A stretch of 64,000 nucleotides of DNA from Prevotella sp. (GCA_017619445.1 JAFZSI010000041.1:62001-126000), one strand, 5' to 3'. Counted from the stretch's first letter, positions 25,224 through 34,339 are shown. The notes: generated by a model from the letters alone, not told the origin. A program made the numbers and translations.

Positions 25224-26021
25224 ATGAAGAAAGTATTATTCTCCGTTGTCATTGTTGCAATGGCATTGCTTCTCAATAGTTGTGGAAGCAGTAAAAAGGT
25301 TGCTTATTTCCAAAACATCGACGAAATCAGTCTGGCTGCATCAAGAGGTCTTTATGATGCCAAAATCATGCCGAAAGACCAGCTGACGATTACCGTGCAC
25401 ACCACAGACCCTGCTGCCGCACAGCCGTTTAACCTGACGGTGCGCCACGGACTCGGTTCCAACAACTCAGTTTCGACAAGCGGCGGTAGCCTGATGGGTT
25501 ATCTCGTAGATAACAATGGTGATATTGATTTCCCCATCTTGGGTAAGATTCATGTCATGGGACTTACCAAGCGCCAGTGCGAGGATATGATTCGCGAGCG
25601 CATCATTCCGTACATGTCTAAGACTGAGAATCCGCTGGTAGTTGTGCGCATGTCGAGTTTCAAGGTGACTGTGCTTGGCGAGGTTTCCCGTTCGGGTTCC
25701 ATCAGTGTGGCTCAGGAGAAAGTCAATATTCTTGAGGCCCTTGCCCAGGCAGGCGACCTGACCATCTATGGTAGGCGCGACAACGTGTTGCTGCTGCGCG
25801 AGGACGAGATGGGACAGAAACACCAGTACCGCATCAACCTCAACGATGCCAACCTCATCAACTCGCCGCTCTACTACCTGCAGCAGAACGACATCGTTTA
25901 TGTTGAGCCGAACACGGTGAGGGCAAAGAACTCCGACATTGGTTCTTCCACCACCATCTGGTTCTCTTTCATCAGCATCGCAACGTCGGTTGCATCGCTG
26001 CTTGTAAACATTCTGCGATAG
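25224..26021 (+). CDS. Wza-like polysaccharide export lipoprotein
   Basis: 265 residues. The lipoprotein signal MKKVLFSVVIVAMALLLNSC has its Cys at 20. The Poly_export domain starts KVAYFQNIDEI and contains MPKDQLTITVHTTDP, DNNGDIDFPILGKIHVMGLT and a SLBB-type segment (FKVTVLGEVSRSGSISV, VNILEALAQAGDLTIYGRRD). The C-terminus SFISIATSVASLLVNILR is a hydrophobic helix, like the outer-membrane helix of Wza. No Wzc kinase, flippase or glycosyltransferase is in the window, so this copy stands alone between a FadL-like gene and glmS. GlmS supplies amino-sugar precursors, a loose link at most. Confidence 0.9.
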   Translation: MKKVLFSVVIVAMALLLNSCGSSKKVAYFQNIDEISLAASRGLYDAKIMPKDQLTITVHTTDPAAAQPFNLTVRHGLGSNNSVSTSGGSLMGYLVDNNGDIDFPILGKIHVMGLTKRQCEDMIRERIIPYMSKTENPLVVVRMSSFKVTVLGEVSRSGSISVAQEKVNILEALAQAGDLTIYGRRDNVLLLREDEMGQKHQYRINLNDANLINSPLYYLQQNDIVYVEPNTVRAKNSDIGSSTTIWFSFISIATSVASLLVNILR

Positions 26022-26040
26022 ATTTATGTACTTTTCATAC

Positions 26041-26088
26041 AGAGGTACAGAGCAAGAAGGACAGCACGTCCCTCTTCTCTGTACCTCT
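26041..26088 (+). terminator. Terminator hairpin between the Wza-like gene and glmS
   Basis: AGAGGTACAGAG (26041-26052) pairs with CTCTGTACCTCT (26077-26088). An inner helix GGAC/GTCC extends it, and TTTG follows. Confidence 0.8.
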
Positions 26089-26116
26089 TTGTGAGTTAAT
26101 ATAAAACCAAGGAAAA

Positions 26117-27961
26117 ATGTGTGGAATTGTAGGATATTTAGGAAGTCAAAACGCATTCCCCATTCTGATTAAGGGCCTCAAGCGGCTTGAGTATCGTGGT
26201 TACGACTCTGCCGGAGTTGCGCTCCTTAATGAGGATGGGGAACTTTGCGTTTATAAGACCAAAGGAAAAGTGGCCGGCCTGGAAGATTACTGCGCCGACA
26301 AAAACATCAGCGGCAACGTGGGCATTGCCCACACCCGTTGGGCAACCCACGGCGAGCCATCGTCGGTGAATGCGCATCCCCATTATTCGGAATCCAAGAA
26401 CCTGGCCATCATTCACAACGGCATCATTGAAAACTATGCCGACCTGAAGAAGAAACTCATGGCCAAAGGCGTGACATTCCGCTCAGACACCGACACCGAG
26501 GTGCTCGTGCAGCTCGTGGAGTACATCCAACGCTCCAACAACCTCGACCTGTTGCAGGCCGTACAGGTGGCATTGCGCCAGGTGATTGGAGCCTACGCCA
26601 TTGCCCTGCTCGACAAGTCGAATCCCGACCAGATTATTGCCGCCCGCAAGCAAAGCCCGTTGGTGGTCGGCATTGGCGAGAACGAGTTCTTCCTCGGCTC
26701 CGATGCCAGTCCCATTGTGGAATATACCGACAAGGTAGTCTATCTCGACGATGGCAACATCGCAGTCATCCACCGCAACGAGCCGTTGCACGTGGTGAGC
26801 ATCGACAACCACGAGCTGACACCCGAAATCAAGACCGTTGACATCAACCTCGGCCAGATTGAGAAAGGCGGCTACGCCCATTTCATGCTCAAGGAAATCT
26901 TTGAGCAGCCCGAATGCATCACCAACTGCATGAGAGGCCGCATCAACATGGAGGCCGACAACGTTACGCTCAGCGCAGTCATCGACTACCGCCGCCAGCT
27001 CATGGCCGCCAAGCGCATCATCATCGTTGCCTGTGGCACCTCGTGGCACGCCGGACTCATTGGCAAGCAAATCATTGAGAACCTGTGCCGAATACCCGTC
27101 GAAGTGGAGTACGCCTCCGAATTCCGCTACCGCAATCCGGTCGTGGTGCCCTCCGATGTGGTCATAGCCATCTCCCAGAGCGGCGAGACTGCCGACACCC
27201 TGGCCGCCGTTGAGCTTGCCAAGCAGCGCGGAGCCTTCATCTACGGCATCTGCAACGCCATTGGCTCCAGCATTCCCCGCGCAACAAACACCGGTTCCTA
27301 CATTCACGTGGGACCCGAAATCGGAGTCGCATCCACCAAGGCCTTCACCGGTCAGGTAACGGTGCTCACCATGCTTGCCCTCGCCCTGGCCCAGGCCAAG
27401 GAAACCATTGCCCACGACGAGTATGTCAGCATTGTGAAAGAGCTGAACGCCATTCCCGAGAAAATGCAGGAAGTGTTGAAGCTCAACGAACGCATTGCCG
27501 ACCTCAGCCGCATGTTCACCTACGCCAGCAACTTCCTCTATCTCGGGCGCGGTTTCAGCTACCCCGTAGCCCTTGAAGGCGCTTTGAAACTCAAGGAAAT
27601 CAGCTACATCCACGCCGAGGGCTATCCCGCCGCCGAAATGAAGCACGGCCCCATCGCCCTCATCGACTCCGACATGCCCGTGGTCGTCATTGCCACCCAC
27701 AACGCCATGTACGAAAAAGTGCTCTCCAACATCCAGGAAATCAAAGCCCGCAACGGAAAAGTCATCGCACTCGTCACACAGGGCGACGACACCATTGCCC
27801 GCATTGCAGACGAGGTGATAGAGCTGCCCTACACCATGGAATGCCTCGAACCCCTCATCGCCACCATCCCCCTGCAGCTCCTCGCCTACCATGTGGCCGT
27901 GTGCAAAGGCAAGGATGTTGACCAGCCCCGCAACCTCGCCAAATCCGTAACCGTGGAGTAG
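26117..27961 (+). CDS. glmS: Glutamine-fructose-6-phosphate aminotransferase (isomerising)
   Basis: 614 residues, the family's usual length. It begins MCGIVGYLGSQ, so Cys2 is the glutaminase nucleophile after Met removal. The class II amidotransferase half has RGYDSAGVA, HTRWATHGEPS and HNGIIENYADLK. Two SIS domains follow (VACGTSWHAGL, SQSGETADTLAA, GRGFSYPVALEGALKLKEIS). It ends with DQPRNLAKSVTVE, the conserved C-terminal loop that closes the active site. It makes glucosamine-6-phosphate, the first step to peptidoglycan and LPS amino sugars. No glmS ribozyme was seen in the 95-nt leader. Confidence 0.98.
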   Translation: MCGIVGYLGSQNAFPILIKGLKRLEYRGYDSAGVALLNEDGELCVYKTKGKVAGLEDYCADKNISGNVGIAHTRWATHGEPSSVNAHPHYSESKNLAIIHNGIIENYADLKKKLMAKGVTFRSDTDTEVLVQLVEYIQRSNNLDLLQAVQVALRQVIGAYAIALLDKSNPDQIIAARKQSPLVVGIGENEFFLGSDASPIVEYTDKVVYLDDGNIAVIHRNEPLHVVSIDNHELTPEIKTVDINLGQIEKGGYAHFMLKEIFEQPECITNCMRGRINMEADNVTLSAVIDYRRQLMAAKRIIIVACGTSWHAGLIGKQIIENLCRIPVEVEYASEFRYRNPVVVPSDVVIAISQSGETADTLAAVELAKQRGAFIYGICNAIGSSIPRATNTGSYIHVGPEIGVASTKAFTGQVTVLTMLALALAQAKETIAHDEYVSIVKELNAIPEKMQEVLKLNERIADLSRMFTYASNFLYLGRGFSYPVALEGALKLKEISYIHAEGYPAAEMKHGPIALIDSDMPVVVIATHNAMYEKVLSNIQEIKARNGKVIALVTQGDDTIARIADEVIELPYTMECLEPLIATIPLQLLAYHVAVCKGKDVDQPRNLAKSVTVE

Positions 27962-27982
27962 GAATGCGCCATCAACCCTTAG

Positions 27983-28024
27983 CTTGGTAAGAACATCGTT
28001 TGCAGTTGTTCTTGCCAAGTTTTT
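27983..28024 (+). terminator. glmS terminator
   Basis: CTTGGTAAGAACA (27983-27995) pairs with TGTTCTTGCCAAG (28007-28019) with one G-T pair, followed by TTTTT. Confidence 0.92.
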
Positions 28025-28031
28025 CATTGTA

Positions 28032-28185
28032 AACACCACCCAATGCTTTACCTTCAAATTCTCTACACAATCTGCTCCTAAAGCATTGCTTTGTGATAGT
28101 CACTCCACGCTTTAGTTTTCCAAAGTGCCTCTTTACGAACACAAAGCACAACTTTACACTCAAATTTTCTAGAAAATCTGACAAT
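28032..28185. repeat. Intergenic palindrome repeat, copy 4 (double)
   Basis: Two palindromes, AAATTCTCTACACAATCT (28056-28073, degenerate) and AAATTTTCTAGAAAATCT (28162-28179), are separated by units of the GCATTGCTTTG / AAAGTGCCTCTTTACG type. It lies directly after the glmS terminator. The remaining 28186-28330 of this 470-nt gap shows nothing recognisable. Confidence 0.75.
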
Positions 28186-28335
28186 ATAGTTTATGTCATG
28201 TTTCTGGCGTATGCTTTGCCTGTTGTAAAACAAAACAGTGTTGTCTGGATAATCAGGTTGGAAAGCTCCCTGCCCCCGGGTGGTGGTGGTGATTCGGCTT
28301 ACTCCAACGGCTTTTTTGCTAGTGTACGGAAAAAC

Positions 28336-28380
28336 TTTGTACTTTGAACTTTGAACTTTGAACTTTTTATTGTAACTTTG
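28336..28380 (+). promoter_or_regulatory. Promoter of the exported thiol operon, with -33 boxes in a heptamer array
   Basis: TTTG recurs with a strict 7-bp period at 28336, 28343, 28350 and 28357 (unit ACTTTGA). The -7 box TAACTTTG is at 28373-28380. Only the TTTG at 28350-28353 has correct spacing (19 nt). Confidence 0.8.
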
Positions 28381-28404
28381 CAGTCATAGATTCATCATAA
28401 GTCA

Positions 28405-28431
28405 TTTACAATTTACAATTTACGATTTACA
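28405..28431 (+). repeat. Heptamer array running into a start codon
   Basis: Four units of TTTACAA (one reads TTTACGA) occupy 28405-28432, so the last A is also the A of the start codon at 28432. It forms the whole proximal leader of the TlpA-like gene. Confidence 0.85.
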
Positions 28432-28932
28432 ATGAAAAAATTGCTTATTATTGCATTGCTGGCATTCGCCGTACAGGTGAACAAAACCTTTGCACAGTTG
28501 CCTTCAGTTACATTGAAAACAATTGACGGGCAAACAGTACGTACAGACACTTTGTCGAACAACGGACGGCCTTTCATCATTGATTTCTTTGCCACATGGT
28601 GCAAACCCTGTAACAGGGAACTTGATGCCATTGCTGAGGTCTATGACGAATGGAGAGAGGAGACGGGTGTCAAGATCTTCGCCATTTCTATTGACCAGGC
28701 GCAGAATATCAATAAGGTTAAACCGCTTGTCAGCAATCACGGTTGGGAGTACGATGTGCTGCTTGACCCTAATGGTGACCTGAAACGAGCCCTGGGAATT
28801 CAGATGATTCCTTTTGTTCTTGTTTGCGACGGGAAGGGAAACATTGTCTATAAGCACAATGGATATACTGACGGCGCAGAATCGGAACTTATAGAAAAGG
28901 TTCGGGAATTGACAATTGATAATAATAATTGA
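28432..28932 (+). CDS. TlpA/ResA-like exported thioredoxin-fold protein
   Basis: 166 residues. Signal peptide MKKLLIIALLAFAVQVNKTFAQ is followed by a thioredoxin fold with FIIDFFATWCKPCNRELDAI (active site WCKPC), FAISIDQAQNINKVKPLV, and the cis-Pro in IQMIPFVLVCDGKGNIV. ResA/TlpA proteins reduce or otherwise handle disulfides of periplasmic proteins, often cytochrome c apoproteins. Here the neighbours are secreted Cys proteins rather than cytochrome genes. First gene of a five-gene run to 34303. Confidence 0.92.
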   Translation: MKKLLIIALLAFAVQVNKTFAQLPSVTLKTIDGQTVRTDTLSNNGRPFIIDFFATWCKPCNRELDAIAEVYDEWREETGVKIFAISIDQAQNINKVKPLVSNHGWEYDVLLDPNGDLKRALGIQMIPFVLVCDGKGNIVYKHNGYTDGAESELIEKVRELTIDNNN

Positions 28933-28967
28933 TAATTGATAATTGATAATTATGCATTATGCATTAT
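28927..28967 (+). repeat. Heptamer arrays between the TlpA-like and barrel genes
   Basis: AATTGAT is repeated three times (28927-28947), starting within the upstream stop codon. Two GCATTAT units follow (28954-28967). The next start codon is 28981. Confidence 0.8.
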
Positions 28968-28980
28968 GAAATATGCATTA

Positions 28981-30633
28981 ATGAAGAAATACCTGCTGAT
29001 TTGTTCTGTCCTGTGCAGCACGCAGTTTGCTGCTCATGCACAGGAACAGAAAGGCATTACGCTTTCAGGTAGCATCCAGAGCGATATGCTTATTCCTCAG
29101 GATGATGAGAAAATCGGGGCTAAGAAGACTGAGGACTTCCTCACCAACACCTACGCCGATCTGCTGCTTCAGAGCAAGCATGTTGATGCGGGTGCAAGGA
29201 TTGAGTATCTGGAGCATCCCCTGCCTGGATTTGAGAATGACTTCAAAGGGTGGGGTGTGCCCAATTTATGGGTGAAGGGAAGGCTTGGTAACAACGAGCT
29301 CACCTTGGGCACCTTCTACGAGCAATTTGGCTCGGGATTCATTCTGCGTACCTACGAGGAGCGTTCGCTTGGTATTGACAACTCGTTGCTCGGCGGACGT
29401 TTGTTGCTGAAACCCACCGACGGCGTTGTGCTGAAATTGCTTTCGGGCAAACAGCGTCGTTATTGGGATTGGAATAAGGCTCTCATCAGTGGAGCGGATG
29501 CCGAGGTAAGCATTGACAGATGGATTCCCTCCATGCAACAGTCGGGCACTGTGCTCACAATCGGAGCATCGTGGGTGAACAAATATGAGAAGAGAGGAGA
29601 GAGGGTGTATGTGGATAATACTCATTATATCCATTTTCCGAAGTTTGTCAACTCGTGGGATGTGCGTGCCAACCTGAACCGCGGGGCATGGAGTGTTCTT
29701 GCCGAATATGCGCAGAAAACCGCTGACCCCTCGTTTGCCAACGGTTATGTCTTCAAGAATGGGTCTGTGGCCATGCTCTCCGGCTCTTATTCAGACAATG
29801 GGCTGAGTGTGCTGTTGCAGGCCAAGCGTTCAGAGAACATGTCTTCGAAGAGTGCGGATGTGTTGGGCATTTCCTCTGCTATCAACCATCTGCCTGCCTT
29901 TACGCAGGACCAGACTTACGCCCTTGCAGCACTCTATCCCTATGCTACCCAACTGGCCGACGGTGAATGGGCCTATCAGGCAGAACTGGGTTACAACTTT
30001 AAGCGCAAGACTGCGTTGGGCGGAAAATACGGCATGAATGTCCGTGTAAACTACAGCTATGTGCGCGGTATTCCCCATGAGTTTGCTGACGGCATGGAGC
30101 GTGCCACTCTTTCGGGTGTCACTTACGTCAATTATAAGTCGCCCTTCTTCAAGTGGGGTGATGACACTTACTATCAGGATTTGAACATCCAGTTGTCGCG
30201 CCGCATGAGCCGCAACTTCCGCCTGAATCTGATGTATATGAACCAGCGTTATAACAAGACTGTCGTTGAGGGCGAGGGGGGCATCATACACTCCAATATT
30301 TTCATTGCCGACGGCAAATACCAGTTCTCTAAGAAAACCACACTTCGCGGCGAATTGCAGTATCTCACCACAAAACAAGACCAGGGCGACTGGGTGTTCG
30401 GACTGTTCGAACTCTCGCTTGTGCCTCATTGGATGATAACCGTGAGCGACATGTGGAACTGCGGTGAAACCGATACTCACTATTATCAGGGCCTTGTTAC
30501 CTACAACGTTGGCGGCCATCGTGTGCAGGCCGGATATGGGCGCACCCGGGCAGGCTATAACTGTTCAGGAGGCGTATGCCGTTATGTGCCTGCACAAAAA
30601 GGCTTTACCATTTCGTATAACTACAATTTCTGA
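28981..30633 (+). CDS. Outer-membrane beta-barrel protein (DUF6029-like)
   Basis: 550 residues from ATG 28981 (MKKYLLICSVLCSTQFAAHAQ); the in-frame ATG at 28936 lies within the heptamer repeats. The mature protein opens KGITLSGSIQSDMLIPQ and continues with many amphipathic beta strands (VDAGARIEYLEHPLPGFEND, NNELTLGTFYEQFGSGFILR), ending FTISYNYNF with a C-terminal Phe, as in outer-membrane barrels. I recall this as the DUF6029 family of Bacteroidetes. There is one Cys pair near the C-terminus (YNCSGGVCRY). Role unknown; in this operon it could export, anchor or receive the neighbouring Cys proteins. Confidence 0.82.
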   Translation: MKKYLLICSVLCSTQFAAHAQEQKGITLSGSIQSDMLIPQDDEKIGAKKTEDFLTNTYADLLLQSKHVDAGARIEYLEHPLPGFENDFKGWGVPNLWVKGRLGNNELTLGTFYEQFGSGFILRTYEERSLGIDNSLLGGRLLLKPTDGVVLKLLSGKQRRYWDWNKALISGADAEVSIDRWIPSMQQSGTVLTIGASWVNKYEKRGERVYVDNTHYIHFPKFVNSWDVRANLNRGAWSVLAEYAQKTADPSFANGYVFKNGSVAMLSGSYSDNGLSVLLQAKRSENMSSKSADVLGISSAINHLPAFTQDQTYALAALYPYATQLADGEWAYQAELGYNFKRKTALGGKYGMNVRVNYSYVRGIPHEFADGMERATLSGVTYVNYKSPFFKWGDDTYYQDLNIQLSRRMSRNFRLNLMYMNQRYNKTVVEGEGGIIHSNIFIADGKYQFSKKTTLRGELQYLTTKQDQGDWVFGLFELSLVPHWMITVSDMWNCGETDTHYYQGLVTYNVGGHRVQAGYGRTRAGYNCSGGVCRYVPAQKGFTISYNYNF

Positions 30634-30637
30634 GTGT

Positions 30638-31438
30638 ATGAGAATCAAAATATTATATGCTGTACTTGCAGTCTTCGGACTGATGGCCTGCGACAATATC
30701 GCAGAAGAAGACCGTCTGATATACGAGCCGTTGCCCGAGGTGAACCGCAGTGTGCTCATTGAGGACTTCACAGGCCAGCGCTGTGTAAACTGTCCCAATG
30801 CGGCTGATGAGATTCATAGCCTCCAGCAGCAGTATGGCGAGGATGCCATTATTGCCGTGGGAATACATGGAGGACCGATGGCCGTTTATCCCAATCCTGA
30901 GAGGGGCATCATTGGCCTTGCCACGGAGACTGGCGACAATTATAACGACTATTGGAAGGTGGAGCAGTGGCCCATGGGTATGGTGAACCGAGGCGGTGTC
31001 TGTCCTTACACCGAATGGAAAAGTAAAGTGCGCGGGGAACTGCAGAAGAAGGCTCCCGTGAGCATTGATGTCTATAATATGCTCCCCGAAGAAGACGGCA
31101 AAACCCTGATTGTCGCAGATGTACAGGGCATTAGGGGTACCACTGCCTGCAAGTTGCAGATATGGATTGTTGAGGACAACATCAAGGCCATTCAACTGAT
31201 GCCCGACGGCAGCGCCAATCAGAACTACATCCATCAGCACGTGTTCCGTGCAGCCGTCAATGGCGAGTGGGGTGAGGACATCTACGTTGAGGAAGGTAAG
31301 ACTGAAACTACCATAAATAATTTCACCGTGCCTGACGACTGGAATCGGGAAAACCTTTCGATAGTAGCCTTTGCGTATAATAGTGAGGGTGTGCAGCAGG
31401 TTGTTCGTTCTCCTTTCACCAATAAATATGAAGAATAA
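30638..31438 (+). CDS. Omp28-family lipoprotein with CxxC motif
   Basis: 266 residues from ATG 30638 (MRIKILYAVLAVFGLMAC), 4 nt after the barrel gene stop. Lipobox LMAC, Cys18. The region LIEDFTGQRCVNCPNAADEI is the thioredoxin-like active-site loop seen in Omp28-related proteins, with CVNC in place of the classic CGPC. A C-terminal beta domain follows (ISIDVYNMLPEEDGKTLIV, IWIVEDNIKAIQLMPDGS). Omp28 is a surface antigen family in Porphyromonas with uncertain function. Sitting between a barrel and two T9SS-tailed proteins suggests a surface thiol-disulfide role, by inference. Confidence 0.88.
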   Translation: MRIKILYAVLAVFGLMACDNIAEEDRLIYEPLPEVNRSVLIEDFTGQRCVNCPNAADEIHSLQQQYGEDAIIAVGIHGGPMAVYPNPERGIIGLATETGDNYNDYWKVEQWPMGMVNRGGVCPYTEWKSKVRGELQKKAPVSIDVYNMLPEEDGKTLIVADVQGIRGTTACKLQIWIVEDNIKAIQLMPDGSANQNYIHQHVFRAAVNGEWGEDIYVEEGKTETTINNFTVPDDWNRENLSIVAFAYNSEGVQQVVRSPFTNKYEE

Positions 31439-31455
31439 ACCAAACAATATTGCTT

Positions 31456-32088
31456 ATGAAAAAATTAATTACGTTTAGCATCATGCTGATGCTTGCCTTG
31501 CATGTGTCAGCGCAGAAGTTCCAATTCACTTACAAGGGCGAAGCCTTGGCCGACGGTTCAACATTGGTTATCAATGCTGAAACCGACATGTTTGGCGAGT
31601 TAGCTTGTGAAACCAATCCTGCCGCAAATCCCGCTGAAGGCCTTCTCATTGTTGGCAAGAATGGCGCGTATATCAGCGGCACTGCCCATCTTACCATTCT
31701 GGAACACACTTTCAAGGCCAAACAAATTCAATGGTGCATGGGCGGCGCGTGCGTACTGATGAAAGACATCACAGAACTCGACAAGTCTTTCGAGGGTACC
31801 GAAGTGCAGGTCTTGTTCGATGCCTTCACCATCCGTCAGGAAGGTTATCTTTTGGCAAAACTGGATGTCACCGTGGGCGGGGAGAGCCAGACACTGTACA
31901 TTGAGTTTTCCAATGGGCAGCACTCAAACATCAGTTCCTTGGCGGCCAACGAAGGTAGTGCCGTTGTTTTTGACCTCAACGGACGCACGGTCATGACCAA
32001 TTCGTCTGCTTCAGACAGCCAGATGCTCAGACCTGGTGTCTATGTCGTAAAGAGCGGCAACAAGACACGTAAGGTGGTGGTCAAATAG
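31456..32088 (+). CDS. Small secreted cysteine-containing protein with T9SS tail
   Basis: 210 residues from ATG 31456 (MKKLITFSIMLMLALHVSAQ). The mature part is beta-rich and has three cysteines, in GELACETN and QWCMGGACVLM. The C-terminus AVVFDLNGRTVMTNSSASDS followed by LRPGVYVVKSGNKTRKVVVK is a typical type A T9SS sorting domain. No family recognised for the body. Probable disulfide substrate of, or partner to, the flanking thioredoxin-like proteins; this rests on position and cysteine content. Confidence 0.85.
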   Translation: MKKLITFSIMLMLALHVSAQKFQFTYKGEALADGSTLVINAETDMFGELACETNPAANPAEGLLIVGKNGAYISGTAHLTILEHTFKAKQIQWCMGGACVLMKDITELDKSFEGTEVQVLFDAFTIRQEGYLLAKLDVTVGGESQTLYIEFSNGQHSNISSLAANEGSAVVFDLNGRTVMTNSSASDSQMLRPGVYVVKSGNKTRKVVVK

Positions 32089-32149
32089 CATCCACGGTTC
32101 AGTATTCTAACAAATCAAAAAATAGTATTAATAGTTAAAAATCAATGAG

Positions 32150-34303
32150 ATGATGATGAGAAAATTACTTTCAATCATACTGTTACTCGCAGTTGCGGGA
32201 ACGGTAAGTGCACAGGTGCCTATGCGCATAGACTCAAAGACACCTCAGCACTTGATGGTGAAAAAATCTGGCATCAAGAACACTGAGGCCATGAAAGCTC
32301 TCAGAGCACGCGCCTTAGCCAAAAGAGCCATTACACCAACGAGCGACCAGATGTGGTTTGGCTATGGCAATGATGCCGAGGCAGAAAACATGGGCTTGGC
32401 CTTGAATGCAGACTACAATCTTGCGGTCTATATTCCTTACGAGAAGCTTGCCGCCAAAGGCGCCACCGTCGATGGCCTGCGTTTCATGCTGACCTCAACC
32501 AAGGCAAAGAACATCAAAGCCTGGGTAGGAACAAAACTGCCGCCAGTTGGCAAGTATTCTCAGGCCGACATATATATTACAGATGTGCCTGCTTCCAGTG
32601 TCAATGTCGATGGCTATACCGAGGTGCAATTCCCACGAAGCATCAAGATTCCAGAGGGTGGCCTCTGGATTGGCTATTCGTTTGTTATTGAGGGTATGCC
32701 CGATGCTCCTGATGACAGTCAGGTGAGCGATGAAGACTATACGGATTGGTATTATGATGTTTATGTTCCATGGCTCATGGAAAACCTTAATGACGGCTAT
32801 CCCTTCATGTGCTCTTATCTTGATGAGCCTCAGGAAGGAACAATGGTGTTTGGTTGCAACCTCTATGACGACATGTACCGCTCGTTTGCTGAGATAGATC
32901 CAGAAAACGCGGAGCTCTATCTCGAAATGGTCGGCTGGGACGACTACAGCCCCTACGGCTATGCCGTGGCTCTGAATGCCCTCATCGGTGGAGGAAAGTT
33001 CATGAACAATGCCGTTTCTGTAAAAGATTTCGGACAGAAGTATGCAAAGATTAACGAGACTGTGACATTCCCCGTTACACTGACCAACAGCGGAAAGAAC
33101 GGCATCCAGAACTTTACCTACGAAGTGGCCATCAACGGCACGAAGGTTGATGAGAAGACCATCACACTTGACAAACCTGTTGAGAATCTCTTGGGTAAAA
33201 CCACCATCGACCTGACATTCCCGACTGGCGACAAGAGCGGTTCGCAGAACATTGTGGTGACCATTACCAAGGTGAACGGTGAACCTAATGAAATTGAGGC
33301 TGTTGCCAATGGAGCGATTTTCGTGCTTTCCGAGTCTGCCAAGATGAAGCCGCTGATTGAGGAATATACAGGCACATGGTGCGGATGGTGTACCCGCGGA
33401 TGGGTGGCATTAGACATGCTCACCGAGGACTTCAAGGACGATGCCGTCATCTATGCTGTCCACAACGGCGACCCGATGGAGATAGATGCCTTCGTGCCCG
33501 TAGTCAACACCTATGCCGATGGCTTCCCCGGTATGTCTATCAACCGCACAAGGATTGTAGATCCCTACTATGGCAGTAGCGGTTATCTGGATTATGGTGT
33601 GAAGGATGATGTGGAGGCTTCTATGGAAGACCTCGCTCCTGCATCCATCGCCGTCAAGGCTTCATGGGCTGACGACACCAAGACAAAGATTAACTTCGAA
33701 ACAGAGACCAAGTTGCTATACGATGAAGAAAACCCGTCAATCTCCATCGGCTATGTGCTCGTGGCAGACGGACTGAAGGGCACTGGCCGCGATTGGGCTC
33801 AGGCCAACTACTATTGCGATATGACTGATGTAGGCGAAGACCTTGAGAAACTCACAGAGATGGACGAGTATATCATCGGAATGGAGTTCAACCATGTGGC
33901 TGTGGCCGGATGGGGCGCAGAGTTTGGCGTTGAAGGCAGCATCAAGGGTGCCGTCAAGGCTGGTGAGCCCATCCAGGGTACATACGTGGCCGATCTCGAC
34001 GGTCTGCTCATAGGATTGGACAGAAACAGCGACGATCCTGATGACCACGTCACCGTGCTCGACCTCATCAAAGGCAAGAAACTGCATGTGGTGGCCTTTG
34101 TTGTCAACAAGTTGACTGGTCAGGTACTCAATGCAGACGAAGTGGAGCTCAGCAATGCCACCGGCATCACCTCTGTCAGCGAGAATGCCAACAGCGTTGC
34201 AGGCCGCTACAACGTGGCAGGACAGCGCATCAACTCAAAGCAGAAGGGTATCAACATCATCCGTCTGACGAATGGCAAGAACGTCAAGGTTGTTGTGAAG
34301 TAA
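32150..34303 (+). CDS. Secreted Omp28/thioredoxin-like protein with WCGWC motif and T9SS tail
   Basis: 717 residues, starting at an ATGATGATG triplet (MMMRKLLSIILLLAVAGTVSAQ). Residues about 50-270 are a beta domain (MWFGYGNDAEAENMGLALNA). A CARDB-like segment follows (YAKINETVTFPVTLTNSGKN). Around residues 400-480 lies a thioredoxin-like region with LIEEYTGTWCGWCTRGWVAL and FPGMSINRTRIV in the cis-Pro position. The end (GRYNVAGQRINSKQKGINII, then GKNVKVVVK) is a T9SS sorting domain. Last gene of the operon and the largest of three CxxC proteins in it. Probably acts on disulfides of extracellular proteins, by inference from the motif. Confidence 0.88.
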   Translation: MMMRKLLSIILLLAVAGTVSAQVPMRIDSKTPQHLMVKKSGIKNTEAMKALRARALAKRAITPTSDQMWFGYGNDAEAENMGLALNADYNLAVYIPYEKLAAKGATVDGLRFMLTSTKAKNIKAWVGTKLPPVGKYSQADIYITDVPASSVNVDGYTEVQFPRSIKIPEGGLWIGYSFVIEGMPDAPDDSQVSDEDYTDWYYDVYVPWLMENLNDGYPFMCSYLDEPQEGTMVFGCNLYDDMYRSFAEIDPENAELYLEMVGWDDYSPYGYAVALNALIGGGKFMNNAVSVKDFGQKYAKINETVTFPVTLTNSGKNGIQNFTYEVAINGTKVDEKTITLDKPVENLLGKTTIDLTFPTGDKSGSQNIVVTITKVNGEPNEIEAVANGAIFVLSESAKMKPLIEEYTGTWCGWCTRGWVALDMLTEDFKDDAVIYAVHNGDPMEIDAFVPVVNTYADGFPGMSINRTRIVDPYYGSSGYLDYGVKDDVEASMEDLAPASIAVKASWADDTKTKINFETETKLLYDEENPSISIGYVLVADGLKGTGRDWAQANYYCDMTDVGEDLEKLTEMDEYIIGMEFNHVAVAGWGAEFGVEGSIKGAVKAGEPIQGTYVADLDGLLIGLDRNSDDPDDHVTVLDLIKGKKLHVVAFVVNKLTGQVLNADEVELSNATGITSVSENANSVAGRYNVAGQRINSKQKGINIIRLTNGKNVKVVVK

Positions 34304-34339
34304 TCTCATCACAGCTGAACACAGCATTTTGTTAAACAC

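Noticed and set aside
26022..26116. glmS ribozyme
   Set aside because: The 95-nt leader is mostly a terminator hairpin of the upstream gene and lacks the ribozyme core; such ribozymes are not expected in this phylum.
26483..28057. 524-residue open frame antisense to glmS
   Set aside because: It is the mirror of a highly conserved gene with strong third-position bias, and it has no start signal or recognisable domain; its product is a low-complexity Gly/Val/His/Asp run.
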